Origin: Streptomyces gardneri
GTDB lineage: Bacteria > Actinomycetota > Actinomycetes > Streptomycetales > Streptomycetaceae
Assembly (NCBI RefSeq): GCF_006539185.1
Contig: NZ_BJMN01000015.1
Location: 144,227 to 208,226, forward strand
Direction: 5' to 3'
DNA length: 64,000 bases
The notes below the pieces were generated by a model. That model was not told the DNA's origin and ran no database searches. It saw nothing but the letters and a program-made list of their open reading frames with translations. Of this stretch, positions 10,158-17,836 are shown one piece after another (within the stretch, counting starts at the first letter, position 1; each line of letters starts with the position of its first letter). A program made the translations under genes and the position numbers.

Positions 10158-11357
10158 CTATAGGTCTTGTGGGTGGATCAGTGTCTGGAGGTAGTTTTGG
10201 GTGATCGCGTCGGTGGAGTAGAGGCGGGTTCCTCGGGTGCCTCTGGTAGCGAGGACGCGGTACGTGTTCAGGGCGTATTTCAGGTATCGCTGTGGTGGGA
10301 GGCCGCGTAGCGGGGAGTCGTGGCTCTCTTCGGGTTGCGCGACCCACTGATCTCCTCGACGGACGAGGTCTTCGCCGATGATGACGGCGTTGTAGGCGTA
10401 TTCCATCCCTTGGGCTGTGTAGATGCAGCCAACCTGCTCGTGGCCTCCTGTGTCCGTGGCCCAGTAGGGCCGGGCCGGAACGTCGGGATGGTCGGCATGC
10501 TGAGTGTCGGTGCGTGAGTTCCAGGGCCGGGCCCAGGTCCGCGGCCCGTTGGGGCCTTCCCCGGTGATGGTCACCTCGGGGAGCAGGGGCGGGGTGGGGG
10601 GTGAGTCCCAGGGCCAGCAGAAGCCGGCGGTGATCCGGGCGGTCACACCGTTGCGGGTGTGTTCGGTGACCCAGTGGTCGAGTTGTTCGGGGTGGGCGGC
10701 GAGGGCGAGGTCGTAGTCGGTGCCTTGCCAGGTGGGGACAGTGCCGGCCGGTTCGAAAAGTTGGTCGATCCATTGCTGGTAGGCGCGTGAGCCGTTGCAG
10801 CGGAACTGGCTGGTCAGGTCGATGTGGGCGAAGGAGAAGCCGCGGTGTTGGGCGTGCTGCCGCAGTTGCTGGAGGGTGAGGCCTTCGGTCGGCCGCACGG
10901 TTTGGCGTTCGTCGAGGAACACGACGGTCACGGCGGCTTGGTCGATGAGCTTTCCCAGGGTTGTGGGGAAGGCACTGTGCTGGTGGTCGGGGTAGGTGCG
11001 GGCGCGGTGGGCTTCGTCCAGGAGCACCACGCTGTCGTGGGTGATTCCGGCCGGCACGTTGTTGAGGAATGTGGTGATGAGCCCGCGGAAGCTGTCTCCG
11101 ACGGTTCTGCGGAGTTGTCGGGTGAGTGTCCCGGACGGGGACAGCAGGCGGGGGTTGCCGTGAGGCTGCCGGCATAGGTCTGCGAGGAGCCGGCAGGCGA
11201 TGACGGTCTTGCCTGTACCGGGGCCGCCGGTCACGGCGACGATGCTTTTGATTCCGCGGGCACGGGCAGCTTGCACGGCGTGCAGGATTTCCTGCCGGGC
11301 GAGATCTTGGTCGCCGATGAGGGTGACCTCGTCGCAGTGCGCGTGTGCTTGTCCCAT
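10158..11357 (-). CDS. DUF2075-type P-loop ATPase, probably N-terminally truncated
   Basis: A 399-residue superfamily I-like ATPase. Walker A is VTGGPGTGKTVIA at about 42-54, Walker B is VVLLDEAHRAR, followed by a VFLDERQTV segment and a late VGCIYTAQGMEYAYNAVIIG motif, as in DUF2075 and Schlafen-type helicase-like ATPases. These proteins usually carry 150-300 more residues at the N-terminus, often a nuclease or restriction-related domain. Here the ATPase starts almost immediately and ATG 11357 has no ribosome site. Another frame just upstream (11434-11357) has coding-like bias, so a frameshift or truncation is likely. DUF2075 ATPases occur in restriction and defence loci. Possibly non-functional. 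Confidence 0.75.
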   Translation of the reverse strand: MGQAHAHCDEVTLIGDQDLARQEILHAVQAARARGIKSIVAVTGGPGTGKTVIACRLLADLCRQPHGNPRLLSPSGTLTRQLRRTVGDSFRGLITTFLNNVPAGITHDSVVLLDEAHRARTYPDHQHSAFPTTLGKLIDQAAVTVVFLDERQTVRPTEGLTLQQLRQHAQHRGFSFAHIDLTSQFRCNGSRAYQQWIDQLFEPAGTVPTWQGTDYDLALAAHPEQLDHWVTEHTRNGVTARITAGFCWPWDSPPTPPLLPEVTITGEGPNGPRTWARPWNSRTDTQHADHPDVPARPYWATDTGGHEQVGCIYTAQGMEYAYNAVIIGEDLVRRGDQWVAQPEESHDSPLRGLPPQRYLKYALNTYRVLATRGTRGTRLYSTDAITQNYLQTLIHPQDL

Positions 11358-11495
11358 GCGGCCTGAACATCCGGCCCGCAGTGCACGGGACGGGGTACGT
11401 AGCGCCGTACCTCATTGAGTACGTTCATGTGCACGTCGACACCACGTCGCAGATGCGACGAGACCCCGGCAGGCGGGGTCCCGGCGTAGGGGGTC

Positions 11496-12140
11496 TCAGC
11501 AGCTTTCTTCGAACTTCACGGCGGTGAGTGTGACGGGCTGCCCGTCGAGCTTGGTGCCGGCGGCGGGCTCCTGGGTGCAGACCTGCCAGTTGGATCCCAT
11601 GAGCACCATGCGGCCCTGGGGAGATGCGTCGGTGACCGTGAGGCTGGTGGAGGTGCCGAGGGACTGACGTGTGACCTTGACGGACTTCCCGGTGAAGTCG
11701 GGCATCGTGCTGCCGGCCTGCGGCTCGTCGCTGCCCTGGTCCTTGCTCGGACAGGTCTCTTCGAGCTTGACCGTGGCGAAGTCAATCTTGATGTCGGTCG
11801 GGTGCTCGCCTGCGGTCGGGGTCTGCCCGCAGACCTTCCAGTTCCGGTCGAGGGCCTGCATGCGTCCACGGCCGAGGGCGTCGTGGGAGTGCAGGTTGTA
11901 GAAACCGGCGGCCTGTGCCTGGTCTTGGGCGGACTGGAGCCCCTTGCCGGTCATGTCCGGGAGAGCGGCCGACTTAGTGTCGGCGTCGGGTGCCTTCGTG
12001 GTGGTAACCGGGGTGGGGGCCGTGGACGTTCCAGTGGCCTGGGGCTTGTCGCTGCTGGCCGTGCTGCCACCCTCGCACGCGGTCAGCGTGAGGGTGAGGG
12101 CGGCGGCAGCGATGATGCTGGCGGTGGGGTTCTTGCGCAT
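11496..12140 (-). CDS. lipoprotein with two PASTA-like modules
   Basis: A 214-residue secreted lipoprotein. It has the signal peptide MRKNPTASIIAAAALTLTLT and then the lipobox LTAC with Cys at about 22. After a Ser/Thr/Pro linker come two PASTA-like modules (LPDMTGKGLQSAQDQAQAAG and MPDFTGKSVKVTRQSLG), each ending in a W-K/Q-VC-Q strand and a terminal Cys pair, as in the larger protein at 7218. ATG 12140 is chosen because it directly opens the signal peptide; upstream in-frame ATGs add a non-signal extension. Probably a cell-wall-associated protein of unknown ligand. Confidence 0.85.
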   Translation of the reverse strand: MRKNPTASIIAAAALTLTLTACEGGSTASSDKPQATGTSTAPTPVTTTKAPDADTKSAALPDMTGKGLQSAQDQAQAAGFYNLHSHDALGRGRMQALDRNWKVCGQTPTAGEHPTDIKIDFATVKLEETCPSKDQGSDEPQAGSTMPDFTGKSVKVTRQSLGTSTSLTVTDASPQGRMVLMGSNWQVCTQEPAAGTKLDGQPVTLTAVKFEESC

Positions 12141-12437
12141 CGAGTCAGCCTGCCGGATTGCGCGGAGGCTATGGAGAGTCTTGATCGTCTCGTGATGGTC
12201 GAAACGGCCGGCCCCAGGGGACACCGATGAGACGCAGGGCGTAGCGCCGGGTGGCTGCCTGTCGGATCAGGCCGCCTGGTGCGGGGCATGGGCGCCCGAC
12301 GACGATGCGGCTATGCGTGCCACACCCAGCGGTCCAAGGTGATCCGAAAGGCCAAGCCCGATCACATCGGACAGGCCCGTACTGCACCCCGTGGCAGTCG
12401 TCGCAGGCGTTGATGCCCAGGTCCTGCCCCTTGCCAA

Positions 12438-12686
12438 TCAGGCTGCGGGGCGGCAGCGGGCGCGGAGCAGCTGGAATCCCTTCACGGCGTAGACGGCGGT
12501 CATGAACGCCAAGCCGGCGAGGCCGGGGCAGAGCCAGGATTCCGCCACCCACAGGACCAGCACCATGCGCCCGAAGAACAGCAGGGAGCCGAGGGTCTCC
12601 AGCAGGTCCAGACGCGCCTCGGCACGCACTGCGGGATCGGCTCCCCTCATCCGAGCGGATATCAGGGGCAATCCGAGGGCCTGCAA
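12438..12686 (-). CDS. small membrane protein (tentative)
   Basis: An 82-codon frame with two hydrophobic segments (SLLFFGRMVLVLWVAESWLC and GLAGLAFMTAVYAVKGF) preceded by a charged helix. It starts at TTG 12686 or ATG 12650 with no strong ribosome site, so it may be a fragment. No family recognised. Confidence 0.35.
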   Translation of the reverse strand: MQALGLPLISARMRGADPAVRAEARLDLLETLGSLLFFGRMVLVLWVAESWLCPGLAGLAFMTAVYAVKGFQLLRARCRPAA

Positions 12687-12798
12687 GACGGTCAGCCAAG
12701 AGCGATCCAGACGAACTAGTCAGGTATGTCCACGGCGCGCACAGTACCGTTCGCCCCCTTACCGCTGCTGACCTTCGACGTGAACCGAAGGAGACGCT

Positions 12799-14007
12799 CT
12801 AGGCGACACGGTGTTCCCATCGCAAGGCCGGGTTGTCTGCAATCCACCGGGACCGACCGCCGGAAGTGATCTTTTGGCCGCCGATCCAGTAGGTGTGGGC
12901 CCGATCGGTGACGTGGAGCCGGACGGCGGTGATGTCGGGGCTGCCAGCGTCCTGCCAGGCGGCGAGGGCCTGCTCGATGTCGTCCCACAACGCCACAGGG
13001 CCGCCCTGGCGAACGGTCCAACTGCCGCCGTCCTGAATGAACTGGGCAAAGGACTCGCGCTCCATGTCGAACAGGTACAGCAGAGGGGTGCCGTCGCTCG
13101 ACGTCGCGCGGGTGAGCTGTGCACCGGGTGCGGTGAGTTGGGCGAGGAAGGCGGGCATCCACTCCTCCAGAAGTGTGGGCGTCACCTTGGCCTGACGTTC
13201 GGTGTCGGCATAGGCGGTGCGGGCGGAGAGGTCACCGCTCACGGGGGGCGCGGCCTGGGATCGGGCCTGCATGAAGGACGAGCGGCCGATAATGCGGCCT
13301 TCTGCGGTGCCGTCGTCGTGGACCGTGACCTTGGCGAGGCCGGTGCCGTATCCCCAGGAGCCCACGGTGGTGAGGACGATGCCGCCGGGCTTGGTCTGCC
13401 TGATCCAGGTGTAGGGGATGCGGCGGACGGCGCAGGTGGCGATGACTCGATCGTACGGGGCACGTCGGGGGTGGCCCAGGAGGCCGTCACCGGTGACGGT
13501 CCAGGTGGAGTATCCGGCGATCTCCAGCGCGGCATCCGCGCGGGCGGCTACCTGTGGGTCGACTTCGACGGTGGTGACATTGTCCTCGCCGAGGTGGTGG
13601 CACAGCAGCGCGGAGGAGTAGCCGGTGCCGGTGCCGATCTCCAGCACCTGGTGGCCCTCTTCCACGTCCAGGTGCTCGATCATGCTCACGACGGTTACCG
13701 GCGTGGTGGACGAGGAGGTGGGCGAGCCGGTGACGGGTTCACTGGTCTCGTCGGCAGTGAGGTGGCCGTCAAGCTGGGTGGTGAGGGACTGGTCCCGGTA
13801 GGCAATTGCTGCCCACTCGGCCGGGTCGGCTCCCAGAGCGGTGACCGGCCGCCAGCGGCCGCCGTCCATGGGTAGGAAGACTCCGGGGTTGAGGAACAGT
13901 TCGCGAGGCACGGCCTCAACGGCTGCTCGCCACTGTGGGGAGGTGAGGATGCCGGCGGTCTCCAGCCGGTCGGCGAGTGCACGCCGCTGGGGGGCGGTAT
14001 CGGTCAT
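12799..14007 (-). CDS. tgmC: PIMT-like methyltransferase of graspetide locus
   Basis: A 402-residue SAM-dependent methyltransferase related to protein-L-isoaspartate O-methyltransferase. The SAM-binding motif VLEIGTGTGYSSALL is at about 120-135, followed by VTTVEVD and a DRVIATCAV strand, then a long C-terminal extension (HTYWIGGQKI). This is the length and layout of the methyltransferases paired with ATP-grasp RiPP enzymes. In characterised relatives (the fuscimiditide type) the enzyme methylates an Asp in the graspetide, which then forms an aspartimide. Its ATG overlaps the stop of the ATP-grasp gene as ATGA, so translation is coupled. It acts in the cytoplasm on the modified precursor. The product is inferred. 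Confidence 0.88.
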   Translation of the reverse strand: MTDTAPQRRALADRLETAGILTSPQWRAAVEAVPRELFLNPGVFLPMDGGRWRPVTALGADPAEWAAIAYRDQSLTTQLDGHLTADETSEPVTGSPTSSSTTPVTVVSMIEHLDVEEGHQVLEIGTGTGYSSALLCHHLGEDNVTTVEVDPQVAARADAALEIAGYSTWTVTGDGLLGHPRRAPYDRVIATCAVRRIPYTWIRQTKPGGIVLTTVGSWGYGTGLAKVTVHDDGTAEGRIIGRSSFMQARSQAAPPVSGDLSARTAYADTERQAKVTPTLLEEWMPAFLAQLTAPGAQLTRATSSDGTPLLYLFDMERESFAQFIQDGGSWTVRQGGPVALWDDIEQALAAWQDAGSPDITAVRLHVTDRAHTYWIGGQKITSGGRSRWIADNPALRWEHRVA

Positions 14008-14972
14008 CGGGTGGGGTCTCCTTGGGTGAGCAGGTCGGCGAGGGCGGCGGCCATCGGCAGCCCGGTGTTCTCCTCCAGCCACCCCCATTGGCCGTTGGGG
14101 TTCAGCTCCAGCCACCAGTAGTCACCTGCCCGGTCTACTGCGAGGTCGAAGGACCCGGTGGGGAGGGCGAAGTGGTCGAGGTAGGCGCGCAAGGCCTCTA
14201 TCAGGTGGTCCGGCAGGTCTACCACGGTGTAGGTGAGGGCGGAGTAGTCTGTTCGCCAGTCCAGGAGGCCGGAGCCGATCCGAACGGCGAACACGCGGCG
14301 GCCGACGACGAGGACGCGGATGTCGGCGATCTTGTCCACGCGGGCCTGGAAAAGATGCGGGGCGATGCTGAGGGTGTCGTCCACTTCGGCGGCGGTGACG
14401 GGAGTTGCCCAGCTAGTCACGGGGACACCATCGCGCACGTAGGGCGTCCATCGCAGCGTCTTGTAGATCACCTGTCCGTGGGAGGCGATGAACTCCCGTG
14501 CGGCATCAGGATCGTTGGTGACGAGCGTGGGCGGCACGGTGAGGCCGAGGCGTACCGCTACGGCGAGCTGCGCGGGCTTGTAGTCAGCGGCAGCGTTTCG
14601 TAGCGGGTGGTTGATCCACAGGGGGCCGTCCAAGGCGTACAGGGTGCCGCCGAGGCCGTGACGGGTCTGGGCGGCAGCGAACCGAGCGTCGGCGTCGTCT
14701 AGGTGCTCGAAGGTGGGCCAGACGGGGCGGCGCCAGTACACCGCCCGTACGTGTTCCAAGGCGGCGGTTCTCGACGGGGTACGGACCTGCCCGGCCACGC
14801 CAGCCGGGCAGGTACCGAACCGAGCCGAGACCTTCAGGTCCGCGCCGAGGTCGGCAGGGTTGAACCTGACCACCGGCACGCTGCGCCGGTTGAGTTCAGT
14901 GATCACCATGTCGGCGGTGATGTCGTCCGCCTCGGTGGCCACCAGTACCGGCCTTTTCTCGGTCGGGGGCAT
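14004..14972 (-). CDS. tgmB: ATP-grasp peptide maturase (graspetide ligase)
   Basis: A 322-residue ATP-grasp ligase of the SAV_5884-type maturase group. It has N-terminal VLVATEADDITADMVI, a VYWRRPV segment, GQVIYKTLRW as the ATP-binding lysine strand, VDKIADIRVLVVG, and the metal/ATP site FDLAVDRAGDYWWLELNPNG. Such enzymes form ester or amide links between Ser/Thr/Lys and Asp/Glu side chains of the precursor. The start overlaps the precursor stop as TGATG, and the stop overlaps the methyltransferase start. The three form one operon. Confidence 0.92.
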   Translation of the reverse strand: MPPTEKRPVLVATEADDITADMVITELNRRSVPVVRFNPADLGADLKVSARFGTCPAGVAGQVRTPSRTAALEHVRAVYWRRPVWPTFEHLDDADARFAAAQTRHGLGGTLYALDGPLWINHPLRNAAADYKPAQLAVAVRLGLTVPPTLVTNDPDAAREFIASHGQVIYKTLRWTPYVRDGVPVTSWATPVTAAEVDDTLSIAPHLFQARVDKIADIRVLVVGRRVFAVRIGSGLLDWRTDYSALTYTVVDLPDHLIEALRAYLDHFALPTGSFDLAVDRAGDYWWLELNPNGQWGWLEENTGLPMAAALADLLTQGDPTR

Positions 14973-15232
14973 CAGTCCTGCTGGCTGTCCTGGTCGTGGC
15001 CCTGGTCGGGTGCCGAGTCGCTGTTGGTGGTCGTGTTCGTCTCGGTGCCGGAGCTGGTGCCGTGCTTGCCCATTTCGACGACCAGGCCGTCACGGTCGCG
15101 GAACACACCGGTCTGCGTGCCGGGGTCGATGTGCACGGTCGTGTGCCGGCGGCGGATGGTGGCCGGGTTGGGCGCGAGGCGATCGGCGCCCCACGGACGG
15201 CCGACGGGGCGTTCGGTGGAATGAGCGGTCAT
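14972..15232 (-). CDS. tgmA: graspetide precursor peptide
   Basis: An 86-residue peptide with the shape of ATP-grasp target RiPPs. The leader carries RPWGADRLAPNPATIRR and VHIDPGTQTGVF, then the conserved VVEMGKHGT junction, then a Thr/Ser/Asn-rich core ending in an Asp/Gln-rich tail (SAPDQGHDQDSQQD). Hydroxyl donors (T/S at about 59-72) precede acceptor Asp residues (about 76-86), which suits macrolactone formation. ATG 15232 has GAAGGGA 7 bases upstream. Its upstream region has a 12-bp palindrome and a hairpin, candidate control sites. Confidence 0.88.
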   Translation of the reverse strand: MTAHSTERPVGRPWGADRLAPNPATIRRRHTTVHIDPGTQTGVFRDRDGLVVEMGKHGTSSGTETNTTTNSDSAPDQGHDQDSQQD

Positions 15233-15252
15233 GTGTGCTGTCCCTTCGTGAG

Positions 15253-15264
15253 GTAGTGCACTAC
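15253..15264. promoter_or_regulatory. 12-bp perfect palindrome upstream of precursor gene
   Basis: GTAGTGCACTAC is fully self-complementary and lies 21 bases before the precursor start, just upstream of its ribosome site. It could be an operator for the linked XRE-type regulator or another dimeric repressor. No second copy was seen in front of the regulator. Confidence 0.5.
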
Positions 15265-15274
15265 GGGTGTGGAC

Positions 15275-15301
15275 GCGGGCTCCCCTCAGACAGGAGCCCG
15301 C
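15275..15301. promoter_or_regulatory. hairpin in precursor upstream region
   Basis: GCGGGCTCC pairs perfectly with GGAGCCCGC across a 9-base loop. It lies about 45 bases upstream of the precursor start. It could be a 5' UTR structure, an attenuator or an operator. The stretch 15302-15762 beyond it shows no gene. Confidence 0.5.
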
Positions 15302-15762
15302 ACCGTTTGGCCCGCGCGGCCGGTCTTGCCTGGACGGGAACCGCCCGGGAGCTTGGCCGCCCCTTGGCCGTCAGGCAGGTGGGGGAGGAGCCGCGGCCCG
15401 GGAAGAGCTACTGACCGGCGGGGCCGGGTGGTTTGTCCGGCCCCGGGCCGCCGGGGTCTCCAGGGGGTGAACGAGGACCGGAGCAGCGCGGCCGATAACG
15501 GTGGCGGGTTGCCCAGGCCTGCTACCAGGCACGGCGGCGCCCGATGGCGGCGCCTGTTGTCCCAGCCGGGGCCCGAGCGGTACGGATGGCCGCCCGGCCG
15601 GTCCGTCCTGTGCTCGGTGAACCCCGCCGGAGCCTCGTCGGGGCGTTCGATGGCGGGTGCGGCGCGAGCCTGCGCCGTGACGCCGAGGCGATTGCGCAAG
15701 GGCATCGGCGCGGGCCGGGCGGCGGGTCATAAGTGGGGCCGTGACGCGGACCCACCGTGCGG

Positions 15763-16215
15763 TCACTGCTGCCCGGCCTTCAGCACGGCCCACACGGCTT
15801 TGCCGTCGGTGACGGGGCGCACGCCCCAGTTGGCAGCGAGGGCAGCCACGAGGTACAGGCCCCGGCCGCTCGTGTCGTCGTCGCCGGGATGGCGCAGTAC
15901 CGGGCGGCGGGGGCTGCTGTCGTAGACAGTCACTCGGATCGTGTCCGGCGTGGTGAGTTCGAGCATGAGGTGGCAGCGCTCGGGCGACTCCAGATTCGCA
16001 AGGGAGGCGTGCCGGACGGCGTTGCTGACCAGCTCGGTGACAACCAGCGCGACACCCTCGGCCGTCTCCTTGGGCAGGCCCCAGCAGCGGAGGGTGGTGC
16101 GCGCTGCCATACGGGCCAGAGGGACGCTGGAGGCCCAGCAGGCCAGGCCGATGCTGTAGCCGGGACAGACCTGCGTGCGGCGCCGCGCGGGAGGTGCTGC
16201 GGTCATCGTCGTCAT
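15763..16215 (-). CDS. RsbW-like ATP-binding regulatory protein (HATPase_c)
   Basis: A 150-residue single-domain GHKL ATPase. Motifs are LVVTELVSNAVRHA (N-box, about 62-75), VTVYDSSPRRP (G1) and GRGLYLVAALAANWG (G2). Streptomyces has many such anti-sigma-like kinases, which bind sigma or anti-anti-sigma factors. It sits between the graspetide operon and the divergent XRE regulator, a frequent neighbourhood in this RiPP class, so a regulatory role there is plausible but unproven. Confidence 0.85.
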   Translation of the reverse strand: MTTMTAAPPARRRTQVCPGYSIGLACWASSVPLARMAARTTLRCWGLPKETAEGVALVVTELVSNAVRHASLANLESPERCHLMLELTTPDTIRVTVYDSSPRRPVLRHPGDDDTSGRGLYLVAALAANWGVRPVTDGKAVWAVLKAGQQ

Positions 16216-16240
16216 CGCGGCCTTATCGATAGGGGGCGGC

Positions 16241-16278
16241 GCCCTGCCCGTCCCCGACGGGGGACGAGGGCGGACAGG
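16241..16278. other. imperfect hairpin in divergent intergenic region
   Basis: CGCCCTGCCCGTCCCC pairs with GGGGACGAGGGCG with a small bulge and a short loop. It lies between the start of the RsbW-like gene and the XRE gene, so it is in the 5' region of both, not at a gene end. Role unknown. Confidence 0.4.
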
Positions 16279-16360
16279 GCCCTCAACAGCCGCCCGAGGA
16301 ATGGCCGGTGCGGCCGGTAATCACCCAACACCTGTGCGCGACGACGAGTAAGGGAGCACA

Positions 16361-16441
16361 GTGGAGGAGCCGTTGAACAGGTTGAACGCACCGGGGGTGC
16401 CTCAATGCCGCGACGTCCACGCACGCCGAACACTGCGCTAG
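16361..16441 (+). CDS. possible 26-codon upstream ORF overlapping the XRE gene start
   Basis: GTG 16361 follows a strong ribosome site (AAGGGAG, 4 bases spacing) and opens 26 codons ending TAG at 16439-16441, in a different frame from and overlapping the start of the XRE gene at 16405. The XRE start itself has only a weak site. The small frame could couple or regulate translation of the XRE gene. Confidence 0.35.
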   Translation: MEEPLNRLNAPGVPQCRDVHARRTLR

Positions 16442-17757
16442 CGAACCTGATGCAGTCGGGAGGAATCGGAAACGCCCAGCTGGCACGCCGGGTGAATGCC
16501 GCCGGCCGCGAGCTCGGGCTCACCTTGCACTACGACAAGACGACCGTCTCTCACTGGCTCTCGGGAAGCGTCCCGGCACCGGAAAGGCGCCCGGCCGTCG
16601 CCGAAGCGCTCTCCCGGCTCCTCGGACGCCCCGTAACGTGCGCTGAAATCGGGTGGGAGACACCGCCCACCGAGGAGCTCGACACCGTAGCGGGAGTGAT
16701 CGACCTGAGCCGAGCAGACATGGACCCCTCGCGCCGGGGGCTACTCAAGGCCGGCATGTACGCCGCCAGTCTGACCGTACCCACCTTCGCTGCGTTCACC
16801 GTGCGAGCGGAGGCGGCCGACCACAAGACAGCCGCGAGCACGGGCCGCACTGTGCACGTCGGCGCATCCGACGTGGAGACCGTCCGCATGATGACAGACA
16901 AGATCGCCGACATCTTGGACCAGGTAGGTGCAGGCCACGCACGCCCCATGGCCGCCGCGTTCCTCGTCAACACGGTCGGGACGTATCTGCGGGCGTCCGG
17001 CACCGAGCGCGTGCAGCGGGACATGAAGGCCGCCGCCGCGGATCTGGTCTATCTCACGGGCTGGATGGCCATGTACGAGAACCGGCAAGGCCTGGGCCAG
17101 CAGTACTACCTCAAGGCGCTCGAACTCGCCGGCGAAGCCGAGGACCACCTCACCTACTGCCGCACCCTGCGCGGGATGAGCCTCCAGGCGACCCACCTCG
17201 GGCACGGCAAGAAAGGGCTCGATCTCGCCGATTCCGCTGCCGAAGCGGCCCCGGTCGCGGGCCCGCGTCTGGTCGCGTTCCTACGTGGTCAACAGGCGGC
17301 CGCGGCCGCGATGACCGGCGACCGGGCAACCGCCTTCACCCGGCTCAGGGAGACGGAGGAAGCCCTCGCACGAGCGGACAACCGGCGTGACGCCGTCGGC
17401 GGCTACGACCAGGCCGCCTACCACTTCCACGAAGCGCACGTCCGGTGGCACCTGATGGACCCCGAGGGATCCATCAAGGCCCTGCGCCGATCGAACGCGG
17501 TCCGCAGCCCGCTGGAGCGGCAAGGGCGCCTGCACTGCCTGGGTGTCATCGCCGAGCGGCAGTTCCGGATGCGTCACGTCGAAGCGGCCTGCGAGACGTG
17601 GGCGACGTTCCTGGACGAGCACGTCACCATCGCGTCAGCACGTGGGGACGAGCATCTGTCCACGATGCTCAAGGAGCTACCGGCGTACCGGAAGGTCGCG
17701 GGGGTCCGCGACCTGGAGGAGCGGGCCCGGCAGGTCGCCCGCCTCAAAGCAGCCTGA
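16405..17757 (+). CDS. XRE-type regulator with TPR-like C-terminal domain
   Basis: A 450-residue protein. The N-terminal helix-turn-helix region (GNAQLARRVNAAGRELG, then KTTVSHWLSG) is at about 15-50. A twin-Arg-like DPSRRGLLKAGMYAASLTV stretch follows at about 110, then helical TPR-like repeats (QQYYLKALELAGEAEDH, HEAHVRWHLMDPEGSI). This architecture is common in Streptomyces regulators beside RiPP and small-peptide loci. It is divergent from the RsbW-like gene and convergent with the zinc-ribbon gene. Probable regulator of the graspetide operon. A paralogue of the same layout is at 50360-51814. Confidence 0.85.
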   Translation: MPRRPRTPNTALANLMQSGGIGNAQLARRVNAAGRELGLTLHYDKTTVSHWLSGSVPAPERRPAVAEALSRLLGRPVTCAEIGWETPPTEELDTVAGVIDLSRADMDPSRRGLLKAGMYAASLTVPTFAAFTVRAEAADHKTAASTGRTVHVGASDVETVRMMTDKIADILDQVGAGHARPMAAAFLVNTVGTYLRASGTERVQRDMKAAAADLVYLTGWMAMYENRQGLGQQYYLKALELAGEAEDHLTYCRTLRGMSLQATHLGHGKKGLDLADSAAEAAPVAGPRLVAFLRGQQAAAAAMTGDRATAFTRLRETEEALARADNRRDAVGGYDQAAYHFHEAHVRWHLMDPEGSIKALRRSNAVRSPLERQGRLHCLGVIAERQFRMRHVEAACETWATFLDEHVTIASARGDEHLSTMLKELPAYRKVAGVRDLEERARQVARLKAA

Positions 17758-17772
17758 CCGGCAGCGTCACGA

Positions 17773-17806
17773 CGGCCCACCTGATACCGCAATACCAGGT
17801 GGGCCG
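17773..17806. terminator. bidirectional terminator hairpin
   Basis: CGGCCCACCTG pairs perfectly (11 bp) with CAGGTGGGCCG across 12 bases. It sits between the convergent stops of the XRE gene (17757) and the zinc-ribbon gene (17837). Confidence 0.75.
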
Positions 17807-17836
17807 CATCATCAGGAGAGCGCCGGCTGTGCGGGC

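Noticed and set aside
10027..11415. 462-codon minus frame overlapping the DUF2075 ATPase
   Set aside because: Arg/Pro/His-rich, whereas the 10158-11357 frame carries Walker A and B motifs.
16241..16278. Hairpin considered as a terminator
   Set aside because: It lies between divergent starts rather than after a gene end.
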